Positions 7,117 through 14,580 of a DNA stretch of 38,113 bases are shown here, piece after piece. The translations under genes and the position numbers were made by a program. Source of the DNA: Pseudolabrys sp. (GTDB lineage: Bacteria > Pseudomonadota > Alphaproteobacteria > Rhizobiales > Xanthobacteraceae); assembly GCA_019689975.1 (NCBI GenBank), contig JADGGK010000002.1, positions 1 through 38,113 on the forward strand, given 5' to 3'. The notes beneath the pieces are model-generated. The model saw nothing but the letters and a program-made list of their open reading frames with translations, ran no database searches and was not told the origin of the DNA. Each line of letters starts with the position of its first letter. The first letter of the stretch is position 1.

Positions 7117-9114
7117 TTAACTGTCACTGGGGCTCATGCCGAGAGCGCGGATGCGCTCGCGCGTCTTTTCGTCGCGCAACGCGTCGAGAAATGCCTGCAC
7201 CGGCGGCCGCTCTCGCCGCGCCTCGTTTACGAGGAAGTCGTAGTGTTCCGGAACGATCGGAATGAAGCCTAAGCCGTAAAGCTTGGCCACCGGCTCGATG
7301 GCCACGCCCCAATCGGCCCGTTCCTGCGCGATCGCGGCGGCTACCGCATGGTGCGACCTCGGTTGGTTGGCATAACCCGGCGGCCGCGCGCCGTCGAGCA
7401 GCCTGTCGATCAGGACGCGTGTGCCGGCCCCTGCGTTACGGTTGACCATGAGGGCTTCGGGGTCGGCAAGCGCGGCCTTGATCGCTTCCTGCGCGTTCCG
7501 ACCCTCAAAACGCGCATCGCCGCGCCGAAAGACGATTCCCTGCATGCGCCGCCAACCGGGCACCAGGGTAAGCCCGCCCGTCGCAAGATGCACATTGTAC
7601 CGGCCTGTCGCGGGGTCGAGGAGATGAACCGGCGCGACGTCGCATTGTCCGCGCGCGGCTGCCGCCACGCCCCCCTGGCTCCCGACGGCAAGCACCCGCG
7701 CAGAAAAACCGCGTTCGCGCAGGGCTCCCACCACCAGGTCGAGGGCCACGTCATGGCTGCCCATGATGACGAGGTCCGGCGCGCGCGCGGCGCCGCCGAT
7801 CAGCACGACCTCGGCCTTGGTGCCGGCCTCGAGGGCCGTGGCCAGCGCCTCGATTTCGATGAAACCATCGGCCTGCGAGAAGCTGGTCACCGCCCCCGAG
7901 CCCTTGCCGGTCGGAAACGCGACGAGACCTTCCTCGCTCTCGACGAGGGAGACCAGGACAAATTCTTTTCGTCCAAGCTCGGAGGCGATTCGCACCGGTA
8001 TCTGTGCCGTTACGGCATGGGCCGCCTCGGGAGCCAGGCCGGCCCGGGCGCGGATCACCGGCGCGACAAAGGCATGGAACGTGAAGATCGCGGAGGTTGG
8101 GAAGCCGGGCAGCACCACGACCGGTTTGTCGCCGATTGCGGCGAGACAGAGCGGCTTGCCGGGTTTGAGCGCGACGCCATGCACCAAAATTCCCGGCCTG
8201 CCGAGGCGAGAAACCACGCGATGCGACAGATCGCCGGCGCCTTTCGAGGTGCCGCCGGAAAGCACCACGATGTCACTGCGTTCGAGCGCCTCGCGAACTG
8301 CCGCTTCCAGCGCCCGTTCGTCGTCGGGATGGGCGCCGAAGGCGAGCGGCTCGCCGCCTGCCTCGGCCGCGGCGGCTGCGATGATCGCGCCGTTGCTGTC
8401 GTAGACGGCCGCCGGTCGCAGCGGGGCGCCGGGCGGTATCAGCTCGTCGCCTGTCGAAAGCACGGCGACCCTCGGTTTGCGTACCACGTCGATGCAGTCG
8501 AGCCCGCAAGCCGCGAGCATGCCAATCTCGCGCGAGCCGATACGTGCGCCCTGCCGCAGCAGGGTTTCCCCTCGCGCGATATCGGAACCGGCATGGGACA
8601 CGAATTGTCCCGGGGCCGCAGCGCGGCGGACTTCGATACCTGGCCAATCGTTGTCGAGCAGTTCGGTGTGCTCGATCATCACCACGGCGTCGGCGCCGCG
8701 CGGTATCATGCCGCCGGTCGCGATCGCGGTTGCCGTACCCGGTCGGACCTCCAAGGCCGGTGCGTGGCCGCAGGCGATGGCCTCGGAATTGAGCAGGAGC
8801 TTTCTTGGCGTCGTGTCGCTTGCGCCGAAGGTATCCGCGGCGCGTACGGCAAAACCGTCCACATTCGAGCGGTCAAACGGCGGCGCATCGACGGTTGCAA
8901 TAACGTCGTGGGCCAGAATTCGCCCCAGCGCGGCCGACAGGGTCACGCGTTCGCCCGCAAGCGGCGAAAGGTCGAGGTGGGTTTTAAAGCGTCTCCACGC
9001 CTCCTCGGCCGACACCACTTCCAGAAACTGCTCCTGACGCGCGGCGGCGCGCACGCCTGCCAGCAGCGCTTCCGTGATCTGGCGTTTGGCTGTCTCGGTC
9101 ATGGCCACGGCCAT
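7117..9114 (-). CDS. moeA: Molybdopterin molybdotransferase MoeA with C-terminal PBP-like domain
   Basis: A 665-residue fusion. Residues about 35-440 are a full MoeA, which inserts molybdate into adenylated molybdopterin. The visible motifs are DRSNVDGFAV (81-90), STGDEL (220-225), SGGTSKGAGD (286-295) and KPGKP (317-321). Residues about 446-650 form a periplasmic-binding-protein-like domain of the kind fused to MoeA in many bacteria and archaea (DLVIMGSHDVALDLVVGAL, NRNAGAGTRVLIDRLL, DWGVAIEP). That domain may bind molybdate, tungstate or a related ligand. I chose ATG 9114, which has GCGAGG upstream; ATG 9102, overlapping the upstream stop by four bases, is an alternative. It is the second gene of a moeA-like pair, and the WD40-cytochrome gene follows closely. 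Confidence 0.9.
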   Translation of the reverse strand: MAVAMTETAKRQITEALLAGVRAAARQEQFLEVVSAEEAWRRFKTHLDLSPLAGERVTLSAALGRILAHDVIATVDAPPFDRSNVDGFAVRAADTFGASDTTPRKLLLNSEAIACGHAPALEVRPGTATAIATGGMIPRGADAVVMIEHTELLDNDWPGIEVRRAAAPGQFVSHAGSDIARGETLLRQGARIGSREIGMLAACGLDCIDVVRKPRVAVLSTGDELIPPGAPLRPAAVYDSNGAIIAAAAAEAGGEPLAFGAHPDDERALEAAVREALERSDIVVLSGGTSKGAGDLSHRVVSRLGRPGILVHGVALKPGKPLCLAAIGDKPVVVLPGFPTSAIFTFHAFVAPVIRARAGLAPEAAHAVTAQIPVRIASELGRKEFVLVSLVESEEGLVAFPTGKGSGAVTSFSQADGFIEIEALATALEAGTKAEVVLIGGAARAPDLVIMGSHDVALDLVVGALRERGFSARVLAVGSQGGVAAAARGQCDVAPVHLLDPATGRYNVHLATGGLTLVPGWRRMQGIVFRRGDARFEGRNAQEAIKAALADPEALMVNRNAGAGTRVLIDRLLDGARPPGYANQPRSHHAVAAAIAQERADWGVAIEPVAKLYGLGFIPIVPEHYDFLVNEARRERPPVQAFLDALRDEKTRERIRALGMSPSDS

Positions 9115-10202
9115 AGCGAAACCTCGCTGCCGACGGAATAGCCTTCGCTCTCGGCCGGAACCAGGATGAAACCGTCGGCGCGCGCGAGCGTCGACCACGG
9201 CAGATATTTTATCGCCAGGGGTTCGGCCGTGTGCCCTGTGCGGCGCACCGGGACGACCTCGGCAAGCCCGATCGTGGAGACGATTTTGCGGGACAAGCTT
9301 GCCGTTGCGGCAGCGATTTCGGGCCGACCTCCCGAAAGCCGGACCAGTATGCGCCGCCCGATGGTCAGCCAAGCCGCCAGCGCCGAATCGAGTCGGCCGG
9401 GCACGAGCAGGACGGGGCGCGAGTTAACGAACCCGAAGGCCGCGCTCTCGCCCGGCGTGAGACCAATGCCGTGCACCTCGATTCGCCCGACTTGCGCCAG
9501 CGCTCGCACGCTTGCGTCGTTGCGTCCGCCGCCCGTGCCGCCGATCGCAACGATGAAATCCGCATCGCGGGCCGCGAGCGCGGGGAGCAAGTCGCCATCT
9601 GCCTTTCTGGTTTGTCCGCCGTTGCCCGCGGCATCCGCGGCAATGAGCCGCGCCGCGGCGTCGATGATTGTGTCGCGGCGCACCGCGGCCACGCACAGCC
9701 GCGGCATGCGCACCGTTACCTCGACAATGCCAGCGGCGGCGAGAACGGCGAGGTCGACGTTGCGCAGCGAGTGCCCGGCGCGATACAGCGGCGTCGAAGC
9801 GTCACAGTCAGCCGCCGCGGGGAGCACCCCGTTGCCGGGATCGACCGGCAGGAGCGCTTCGGCGCGATCGCCGATGACCTTGACCGTATCGATCGGCGCC
9901 ACACTATCGGTCCCAGGCGGCAATGGCTGACCGACCTCGACGCGCGACGGCAATGCAGGCAGCGGCGCGCCGGCATAGGTGCCGGCATCGAGCGTCGTCT
10001 CGGCGGCGAGCGCCCAGCCGTCGATCAATGCCAAGGCTTGGGCCGGATGCGCACGGGGAACCACATCAGCGGCAAGCACGGCATGCAGGGCCTCGCGGAG
10101 CGGCACGACGCGCGGCGCGAGCGGTTGCACCTCGCGCTCGATGAGCGCCAATAGGTCGGTGAGCGGCGTCAATTTCCCGATCGTTTGTAGACCCGCCGTC
10201 AT
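9099..10202 (-). CDS. MoeA-like molybdopterin-binding protein
   Basis: A 367-residue protein with the MoeA/MogA fold but divergent motifs. LIDGWAL (59-65) replaces the usual MDGYA. GGTGGGRND (221-229) replaces SGGxSxGxxD, so the serines are lost while the glycines and final aspartate remain. LTPGESAAFG (248-257) stands where KPGKP is usual. It is shorter and more divergent than the adjacent MoeA fusion. It probably binds molybdopterin or its nucleotide, but whether it catalyses metal insertion is doubtful. ATG 10202 has CAGGA upstream. Its stop lies inside the start region of the downstream moeA, so the two are likely co-expressed. Pairing of an ordinary and a divergent MoeA suggests a specialised step for one enzyme, which is inferred. 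Confidence 0.82.
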   Translation of the reverse strand: MTAGLQTIGKLTPLTDLLALIEREVQPLAPRVVPLREALHAVLAADVVPRAHPAQALALIDGWALAAETTLDAGTYAGAPLPALPSRVEVGQPLPPGTDSVAPIDTVKVIGDRAEALLPVDPGNGVLPAAADCDASTPLYRAGHSLRNVDLAVLAAAGIVEVTVRMPRLCVAAVRRDTIIDAAARLIAADAAGNGGQTRKADGDLLPALAARDADFIVAIGGTGGGRNDASVRALAQVGRIEVHGIGLTPGESAAFGFVNSRPVLLVPGRLDSALAAWLTIGRRILVRLSGGRPEIAAATASLSRKIVSTIGLAEVVPVRRTGHTAEPLAIKYLPWSTLARADGFILVPAESEGYSVGSEVSLWPWP

Positions 10203-10461
10203 AGCGATGTCCTGTTGCTTGACCTGCTGCGTCGAGCTGTCCAGTCTATCGCAATGAAAGGCAAGCCGAGAGGCCCCGGCTGGGCGCAAACAAGGCGGGC
10301 AGAGACCGCAATCGGCGTCCTCGATGACGCGGTCGTCGCTGCCGCGAAGGTTTCCCCCTTCGCGGCGCGGGGATCGCCGGAGACGCGATCGATTTCGGGT
10401 TCACACCGGGGACAAGGACCTTGCCGAGCACCACGACGCGGTTGAGGCGTGTTCTGTCCGC

Positions 10462-10686
10462 ATGACGGAAAAAATCATGAACCTACGCGGTCTGAAATGC
10501 CCGTTGCCGGCGCTGCGGGTGCGCAAGGCGCTTTCCGGTCTGCGCAGCGGCGACATAATCGTTGCCGAATGCACCGATCCGCTGGCGGTCATAGACATTC
10601 CCAATCTGCTGCGGCAGACCGGCGATCTGCTCGAAAGCAAGAGCGAGGTCGACGGGGTGTTGACGTTTCGGATCAGGAAGGCTTGA
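10462..10686 (+). CDS. TusA/SirA-like sulfur carrier protein
   Basis: A 74-residue protein with the family signature GLKCPLPALRVRKAL (residues about 9-23). The cysteine of CPLP is the persulfide-carrying residue in TusA, YeeD and related proteins. Length and fold order (CPxP helix, SGDIIVAECTDPLAVIDIPNL, then the C-terminal strand VDGVLTFRIRK) fit the family. TusA proteins pass sulfur to tRNA thiouridine, molybdopterin synthesis, or FdhD-type sulfuration of formate dehydrogenase. The moeA genes next door, on the opposite strand, make the molybdenum-enzyme role attractive, but it is inferred. Confidence 0.88.
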   Translation: MTEKIMNLRGLKCPLPALRVRKALSGLRSGDIIVAECTDPLAVIDIPNLLRQTGDLLESKSEVDGVLTFRIRKA

Positions 10687-10736
10687 GACTTTATCCTCGC
10701 CGCCCCGCGGCCCATATGCCCGGCATGGCGGCGCGG

Positions 10737-10892
10737 CTAAGGTCGCATTGGCTCGGGCGGGTTCCAGCGCATGGTTCGCCTGCCGTTCTTGAAGGCGGCG
10801 ATCGCTTGCTCGGGCGTTTGCGCGTCGATGCCGATGTCGCGCCGGCCGTCGTCGAGACCGGCAAGCCGCGCATTCCCGATGATCGGATCCAT
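10737..10892 (-). CDS. Possible 51-residue protein
   Basis: A short frame between tusA and the aldolase gene. It starts MDPIIGNARLAGLDDGRRDI and ends RTMRWNPPEPMRP. GGGAG lies about eight bases upstream of ATG 10892, a fair ribosome binding site. The composition is ordinary for a globular peptide, with no membrane segment and a helical middle (QTPEQAIAAFKNG). I do not recognise a family. It is convergent with tusA and divergent from the aldolase. Evidence rests on the binding site, sensible composition and the otherwise empty gap, so this call is tentative. Confidence 0.42.
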   Translation of the reverse strand: MDPIIGNARLAGLDDGRRDIGIDAQTPEQAIAAFKNGRRTMRWNPPEPMRP

Positions 10893-10966
10893 GCGTGCTC
10901 CCGCAGGGACTCGGCAGGGCGATTACGGCTAAACTGGCGTTGCCCTTTGATACGGCGGATCCCGGC

Positions 10967-11767
10967 ATGACCGATACCGTCTTCCGGAACGGCGCCAAGC
11001 GCAAGCTCGAGGCGGGAGAGCCGGTTCTGTGCCTGGGCCTGCGCCAAGCCCGCTCCGCCGACATGCCGATGATCGCCGCGGCGGCGGGATTTGACTGCAT
11101 CTATGTCGATATGGAGCATGGTCCGGCCTCGCTCGAAACCTGCTCGACGCTCTGTATCGGCGCGCTCGCCGCCGGCATTACGCCGCTCGTGCGCGTGCCT
11201 GGACATGACGTGAATATGGCGAGCCGCGCCCTCGATGGCGGCGCGCAAGGAGTGATCTTCCCCCATGTCGGGACGGCGGCGGAGGCATCCCGGCTCGCCG
11301 CCGCCTGTCGCTTTCCACCGCTCGGCCACCGCTCGGTGATTGGCCCGGGTCCGGCGCTTGCCTACCGAACGCTTCCGCTCGGGAAAGCAAACGCGGTGGG
11401 CAATGCCGAGACTTTGCTCATCGTCATGCTCGAAACGCCGAGCGGCATTGCCAATGCCGAGGCCATTGCGGCGACCGAAGGCGTCGATGTGCTCCTCATT
11501 GGGGCGAACGATCTTTCGACCGAAATGGGTATTCCCGGCGAGTGGCGTCACCCGCGCCTACACGAAGCCTTTGTCGCCGCGGCGGCGGCCTGCAGGAAGC
11601 ATGGCAGGGTGCTCGGCATCGGCGGAATAAGCGGCGACCTCGCGCTGCAACGCGAGCTTTACCGGATGGGCGCGAATTTCATCATTGCCGGCAGCGACAC
11701 CGGCTATTTGATGAGCGCCGCGCGCGCGGACGTATCTGCCTTGCGCCGCATGATGACGGAGGTTTGA
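10967..11767 (+). CDS. HpcH/HpaI aldolase family protein
   Basis: A 266-residue TIM-barrel class II aldolase of the HpcH/HpaI family. These enzymes cleave or form 4-hydroxy-2-oxo acids with a divalent metal. Visible motifs are FDCIYVDMEHGP (near residues 43-54), containing the D-x-E-H block, then GAQGVIFPHVGTAAEA, VMLETPSGIANAEAIAAT and LLIGANDLSTEMG. Length fits the family. The start ATG 10967 follows an intergenic stretch and precedes the conserved FRNGAKRKLEAGEPVLCLGL. The gene is followed after ten bases by an AbfD-like gene on the same strand, so the two are likely co-transcribed. The natural substrate cannot be told from sequence. Confidence 0.9.
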   Translation: MTDTVFRNGAKRKLEAGEPVLCLGLRQARSADMPMIAAAAGFDCIYVDMEHGPASLETCSTLCIGALAAGITPLVRVPGHDVNMASRALDGGAQGVIFPHVGTAAEASRLAAACRFPPLGHRSVIGPGPALAYRTLPLGKANAVGNAETLLIVMLETPSGIANAEAIAATEGVDVLLIGANDLSTEMGIPGEWRHPRLHEAFVAAAAACRKHGRVLGIGGISGDLALQRELYRMGANFIIAGSDTGYLMSAARADVSALRRMMTEV

Positions 11768-11777
11768 GGAGCAAGCC

Positions 11778-13274
11778 ATGCAGGACGCGCAATCTCTTTG
11801 GGACGATTTCAAGCGGCCGATCGTCACCGCAGACGACTACATCGCGTCGTTGCGCGGGCGACGTATGAACGTTTTTTTCATGGGCGAGCGCGTGACGGAA
11901 CCGGTCGATCATCCGGTTATCTTCCCCTCGATCAACGCTATGGCGGAAACCTATCGCCTAGCAAGCGAGCGTCCCGATCTCGGCAGCGTGACAAGCAACA
12001 TCGGCGGCTGCCGGACCAACCGTTTTCTGCACGTGCCGGTCACGCCCGAGGATCTTGTCGGCAAGCACGAGATGCAGCGCGAGCTCGGTCGGCGCACCGG
12101 CACCTGCTTCCAACGCTGCGTTGGCCTCGATGCCATCGGCGCCTGCCATTCGGTCACCTTCGACATCGATGTCGCGCGCGGCACCGACTATCATCGGCGC
12201 TTTCTCGCCTTCCTCAAACGAGCGCAAGTTGCCAATATCGTGATTGGCGGGGCCATGACCGACCCCAAGGGAGACCGCGCAAAGCCCCCGCATCAGCAAG
12301 CCGACCTTGACCTGTTCCTGCGCGTGGTCAAACGCGACGACCGAGGCATTTACGTGTCAGGGGCCAAGATGCACCAGACCGGTGCGGTCAATTCGCACTG
12401 GCTCATCTTCATGCCGACCATGCGGTTGACGGCCGCGGATCGCGATTGGGCCGTCGTCGGCGCGGTGCGCGTCGACGCGCCGGGGCTGACCTACATTGTC
12501 GGTCGTCAGACGAATGACACGCGCATCGTCGACGGCGGCGGACTTGATGCCGGCAATGCGCAATTCGCCGGGCAGGAATCGCTCATTGTGTTCGACAACG
12601 TGTTCGTTCCACACGCGCACGTGTTCATGGACGGCGAGTGGGAGTTTGCGGCGACCCTGGTGGAACGTTTCACCACCTATCACCGCTCTTCCTACGTGTG
12701 CAAGACGGGTCTGGGCGACGTGCTGATCGGCGCGGCCGCGGAGGCGGCCTCCTACAACGGCGTCGAGACGGTCTCCCACATCAAGGACAAGCTCGTCGAG
12801 ATGACGCATCTCAACGAGACGATCTATTCGAGCTGCATCGCGGCGGCATATCGCGCCAAGCCCACAGCATCCGGCGCCTACATCAACGACGAGATGCTCT
12901 CCAACGTCGCGAAACACAATGTCACGCGATTTCCGTTTGAGATTGCACGCCTTGCGCAGGACATCGCCGGCGGTCTCGTGGTCACCATGCCTTCGGAGCG
13001 GGATCTGCGCAACAACGAGGTCGGCTCGCTGGTGCGCAAGTTCCTGCAGGGACGCGACGGCGTCGACGCCGTTGACCGCATGCGCATCCTCAGGCTGATC
13101 GAAAACCTGACCATCGGTCGCAATGCGGTCGGCTACCTCACCGAGAGCCTGCACGGCGCGGGTTCGCCGCAGGCTCAGCGCATCCAGATCGGACGCGGCA
13201 TGGCGGTCGAGGAGAAAAAGGCCCGGGCGCGAAGGCTCGCGGGCATCGGTGACGTCCGGCACAAGAGCGGGTGA
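11778..13274 (+). CDS. 4-Hydroxybutyryl-CoA dehydratase/vinylacetyl-CoA isomerase (AbfD) family protein
   Basis: A 498-residue flavoprotein of the HpaB/AbfD superfamily. It resembles clostridial 4-hydroxybutyryl-CoA dehydratase closely along its length: GTCFQRCVGLDA, GGAMTDPKGDR, GAKMHQTGAVNSH, FAGQESLIVFDNVF, IKDKLVEMTHLNET, and LHGAGSPQAQRI near the end. In that enzyme three cysteines and a histidine hold a [4Fe-4S] cluster. Here Cys110 and Cys114 keep the CxxxC spacing, and His302 and Cys308 follow, but one residue is missing between them (six apart against seven in my memory of the clostridial enzyme). True HpaB hydroxylases lack these cysteines, so a dehydratase or isomerase on an acyl-CoA is more likely. 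GAGGAG lies a few bases before the ATG. It follows the aldolase gene. Confidence 0.82.
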   Translation: MQDAQSLWDDFKRPIVTADDYIASLRGRRMNVFFMGERVTEPVDHPVIFPSINAMAETYRLASERPDLGSVTSNIGGCRTNRFLHVPVTPEDLVGKHEMQRELGRRTGTCFQRCVGLDAIGACHSVTFDIDVARGTDYHRRFLAFLKRAQVANIVIGGAMTDPKGDRAKPPHQQADLDLFLRVVKRDDRGIYVSGAKMHQTGAVNSHWLIFMPTMRLTAADRDWAVVGAVRVDAPGLTYIVGRQTNDTRIVDGGGLDAGNAQFAGQESLIVFDNVFVPHAHVFMDGEWEFAATLVERFTTYHRSSYVCKTGLGDVLIGAAAEAASYNGVETVSHIKDKLVEMTHLNETIYSSCIAAAYRAKPTASGAYINDEMLSNVAKHNVTRFPFEIARLAQDIAGGLVVTMPSERDLRNNEVGSLVRKFLQGRDGVDAVDRMRILRLIENLTIGRNAVGYLTESLHGAGSPQAQRIQIGRGMAVEEKKARARRLAGIGDVRHKSG

Positions 13275-13282
13275 TGCAGTTT

Positions 13283-13318
13283 CCGGACTGGGTTGCCAAA
13301 CGGGCAACGCTGGCCCGG
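13283..13318. terminator. Hairpin between convergent genes
   Basis: GTTGCC (13292-13297) pairs with GGCAAC (13303-13308) around a five-base loop. Outer CCGG arms (13283-13286 and 13315-13318) can extend it with an internal loop. It lies just after the AbfD-like gene and before the end of the convergent DUF6494 gene. There is no T tract, so the terminator call is modest. Confidence 0.35.
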
Positions 13319-13340
13319 AGCGAGGCGCTCGTGCGGCCCG

Positions 13341-13547
13341 CTATTCCAGCTCGATCACGCCATCGATGGTGTGGCTGAGGTCGGCTTCGCCGATGGTCAG
13401 GTGCATGCGTGCCTTGAGCGTTTCATTGCCCTTGAGCTTGCCGCTTGCCACGGCGGCGCGAATCGCCTTCTCGATCTCGCGTTGAGAGGTGACGCCGACG
13501 ACTTTGAGAAACTTGCGCAGGGAGGTGTTGAGAACGTCCTCATTCAT
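13341..13547 (-). CDS. DUF6494 family protein
   Basis: A 68-residue protein beginning MNEDVLNTSLRKFLKVVGVT, followed by SQREIEKAIRAAVASGKLKG and ending with a strand-like segment HLTIGEADLSHTIDGVIELE. This agrees with what I recall of DUF6494, a small conserved alphaproteobacterial protein of unknown function. The start is fixed by AGGAGA seven bases upstream of ATG 13547; an in-frame upstream extension to 13619 has no such site. It has no membrane segment. It is monocistronic by context and convergent with the AbfD-like gene. Confidence 0.85.
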   Translation of the reverse strand: MNEDVLNTSLRKFLKVVGVTSQREIEKAIRAAVASGKLKGNETLKARMHLTIGEADLSHTIDGVIELE

Positions 13548-13782
13548 TTTTTTCTCCTCTTTGCCAATGGCGGGCGGTCGCGCGAACCATAAGCCTGTCT
13601 GCCGGAGGCGCCAAAGCATTTTACCGCAGCGATGGGGCTATTCGCGCCGCCCGTCGGTCGCGGATTTCCGCGACGGGCTCCCGATTTTTCCCGCCCCTGC
13701 AATCGCTGGGCGCGCAAGGCATCCCCGCGATCGTCGGCATCGACGCGGAATCGCCCTGCCGCGATGCGCCCTGCGGCGACCG

Positions 13783-13810
13783 TTGACCCGCCGCGACCGG
13801 GGGGTATGAT
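13783..13810 (+). promoter_or_regulatory. Sigma-70-type promoter of tRNA-Leu
   Basis: TTGACC (13783-13788) and TATGAT (13805-13810) are separated by 16 bases. They lie 12 bases upstream of the mature tRNA 5' end. Both hexamers are close to the vegetative consensus in a very GC-rich background, so this is the best-supported promoter in the window. Confidence 0.75.
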
Positions 13811-13822
13811 CCCGCGGCCCAA

Positions 13823-13909
13823 GCCCCTGTGGCGGAATTGGTAGACGCGCCTGACTCAAAATCAGGTGGGCTTACACCCGTGCTGGTTCGAGTCCGGCCA
13901 GGGGCACCA
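13823..13909 (+). tRNA. tRNA-Leu (anticodon CAA)
   Basis: A type II tRNA of 87 bases including an encoded CCA. Acceptor arms GCCCCTG (13823-13829) and CAGGGGC (13899-13905) pair perfectly. The anticodon stem CCTGA/TCAGG encloses the loop CTCAAAA, giving anticodon CAA, which reads UUG codons. A long variable arm (TGGGCTTACACCC region) and the GGTTCGAGTCC T-arm are present, as expected for leucine. A strong promoter lies just upstream. Confidence 0.97.
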
Positions 13910-14009
13910 GTCCGCCCTCCGCGCGCCGCGGTTCGGCCGAGGATGCCCTGCGGTCGGGGGCGTCCCCGCGGTGCCGCTTCGGCGCGATACGGTGTAACGA
14001 GGACGTGCA

Positions 14010-14549
14010 ATGATCATGGTCGGATCCGCGCCGCCGCGTCTCAACACGCCGCTTACCGCGGCGGCGGCCGTTGCGCTGCTCGGCCTCGCCACCGTCGCCG
14101 GCTTTTTCTTTTTTCAATATGGACTCGGCCTGCGGCCTTGCCCGCTCTGTTTGGAACAGCGGATAGCCTTTTATGTCTCGGTGCCGCTCGCGGTTTTGCT
14201 GATGCTCGGTCTCGGCTACGGGGCCTCGCGCAAAGTGCTCCTGCTTGGATTCGTTGCGATCGCCGCGACCATGCTCTGGAATACCGGGCTTGCCGTCTAT
14301 CACGCGGGCATCGAATGGAAATGGTGGCCGGGGCCGGCGGAATGCAGCGGCCCGCTCGACAGGTTCGGCTCGGCCCAGGATCTGCTCAGAAGCCTCAACA
14401 GCGTCAGCCTCGTCCGCTGCGATGAAGCGGCGTGGCGTTTTCTCGGCTTGTCGCTTGCCGGATGGGATGTATTGATATCATTCGCCTTGGCATTGATCGC
14501 CCTTTGGGGCGCGAAGGCGGCGCTCGCTTCGCCAAGCCGGCCGGGCTAG
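14010..14549 (+). CDS. Disulfide bond formation protein B (DsbB family)
   Basis: A 179-residue inner-membrane protein with four predicted membrane helices (about residues 16-35, 51-69, 75-94 and 152-171). It has the CPLC motif at Cys44-Cys47 followed by LEQR, plus a second periplasmic cysteine pair at Cys112 and Cys137. This is the pattern of DsbB, which passes electrons from the disulfide donor DsbA to quinone. The start has GAGGAC a few bases upstream. It lies after tRNA-Leu and before the FAD monooxygenase gene, 31 bases apart; no functional link to the latter is obvious. Confidence 0.9.
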   Translation: MIMVGSAPPRLNTPLTAAAAVALLGLATVAGFFFFQYGLGLRPCPLCLEQRIAFYVSVPLAVLLMLGLGYGASRKVLLLGFVAIAATMLWNTGLAVYHAGIEWKWWPGPAECSGPLDRFGSAQDLLRSLNSVSLVRCDEAAWRFLGLSLAGWDVLISFALALIALWGAKAALASPSRPG

Positions 14550-14580
14550 ATTGCGACGGGCCCCATCCGGAAGGAAGCAC

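Noticed and set aside
7348-9141. A 597-codon plus-strand open frame opposite moeA
   Set aside because: It is Arg, Gly and His-rich, has no domain, and lies antisense to a clear MoeA. Such frames are common in GC-rich genomes.
11778-13274. 4-Hydroxyphenylacetate 3-hydroxylase (HpaB) as the product
   Set aside because: The four cluster ligands and MTDPKGDR / HGAGSPQAQRI blocks match AbfD, not HpaB.
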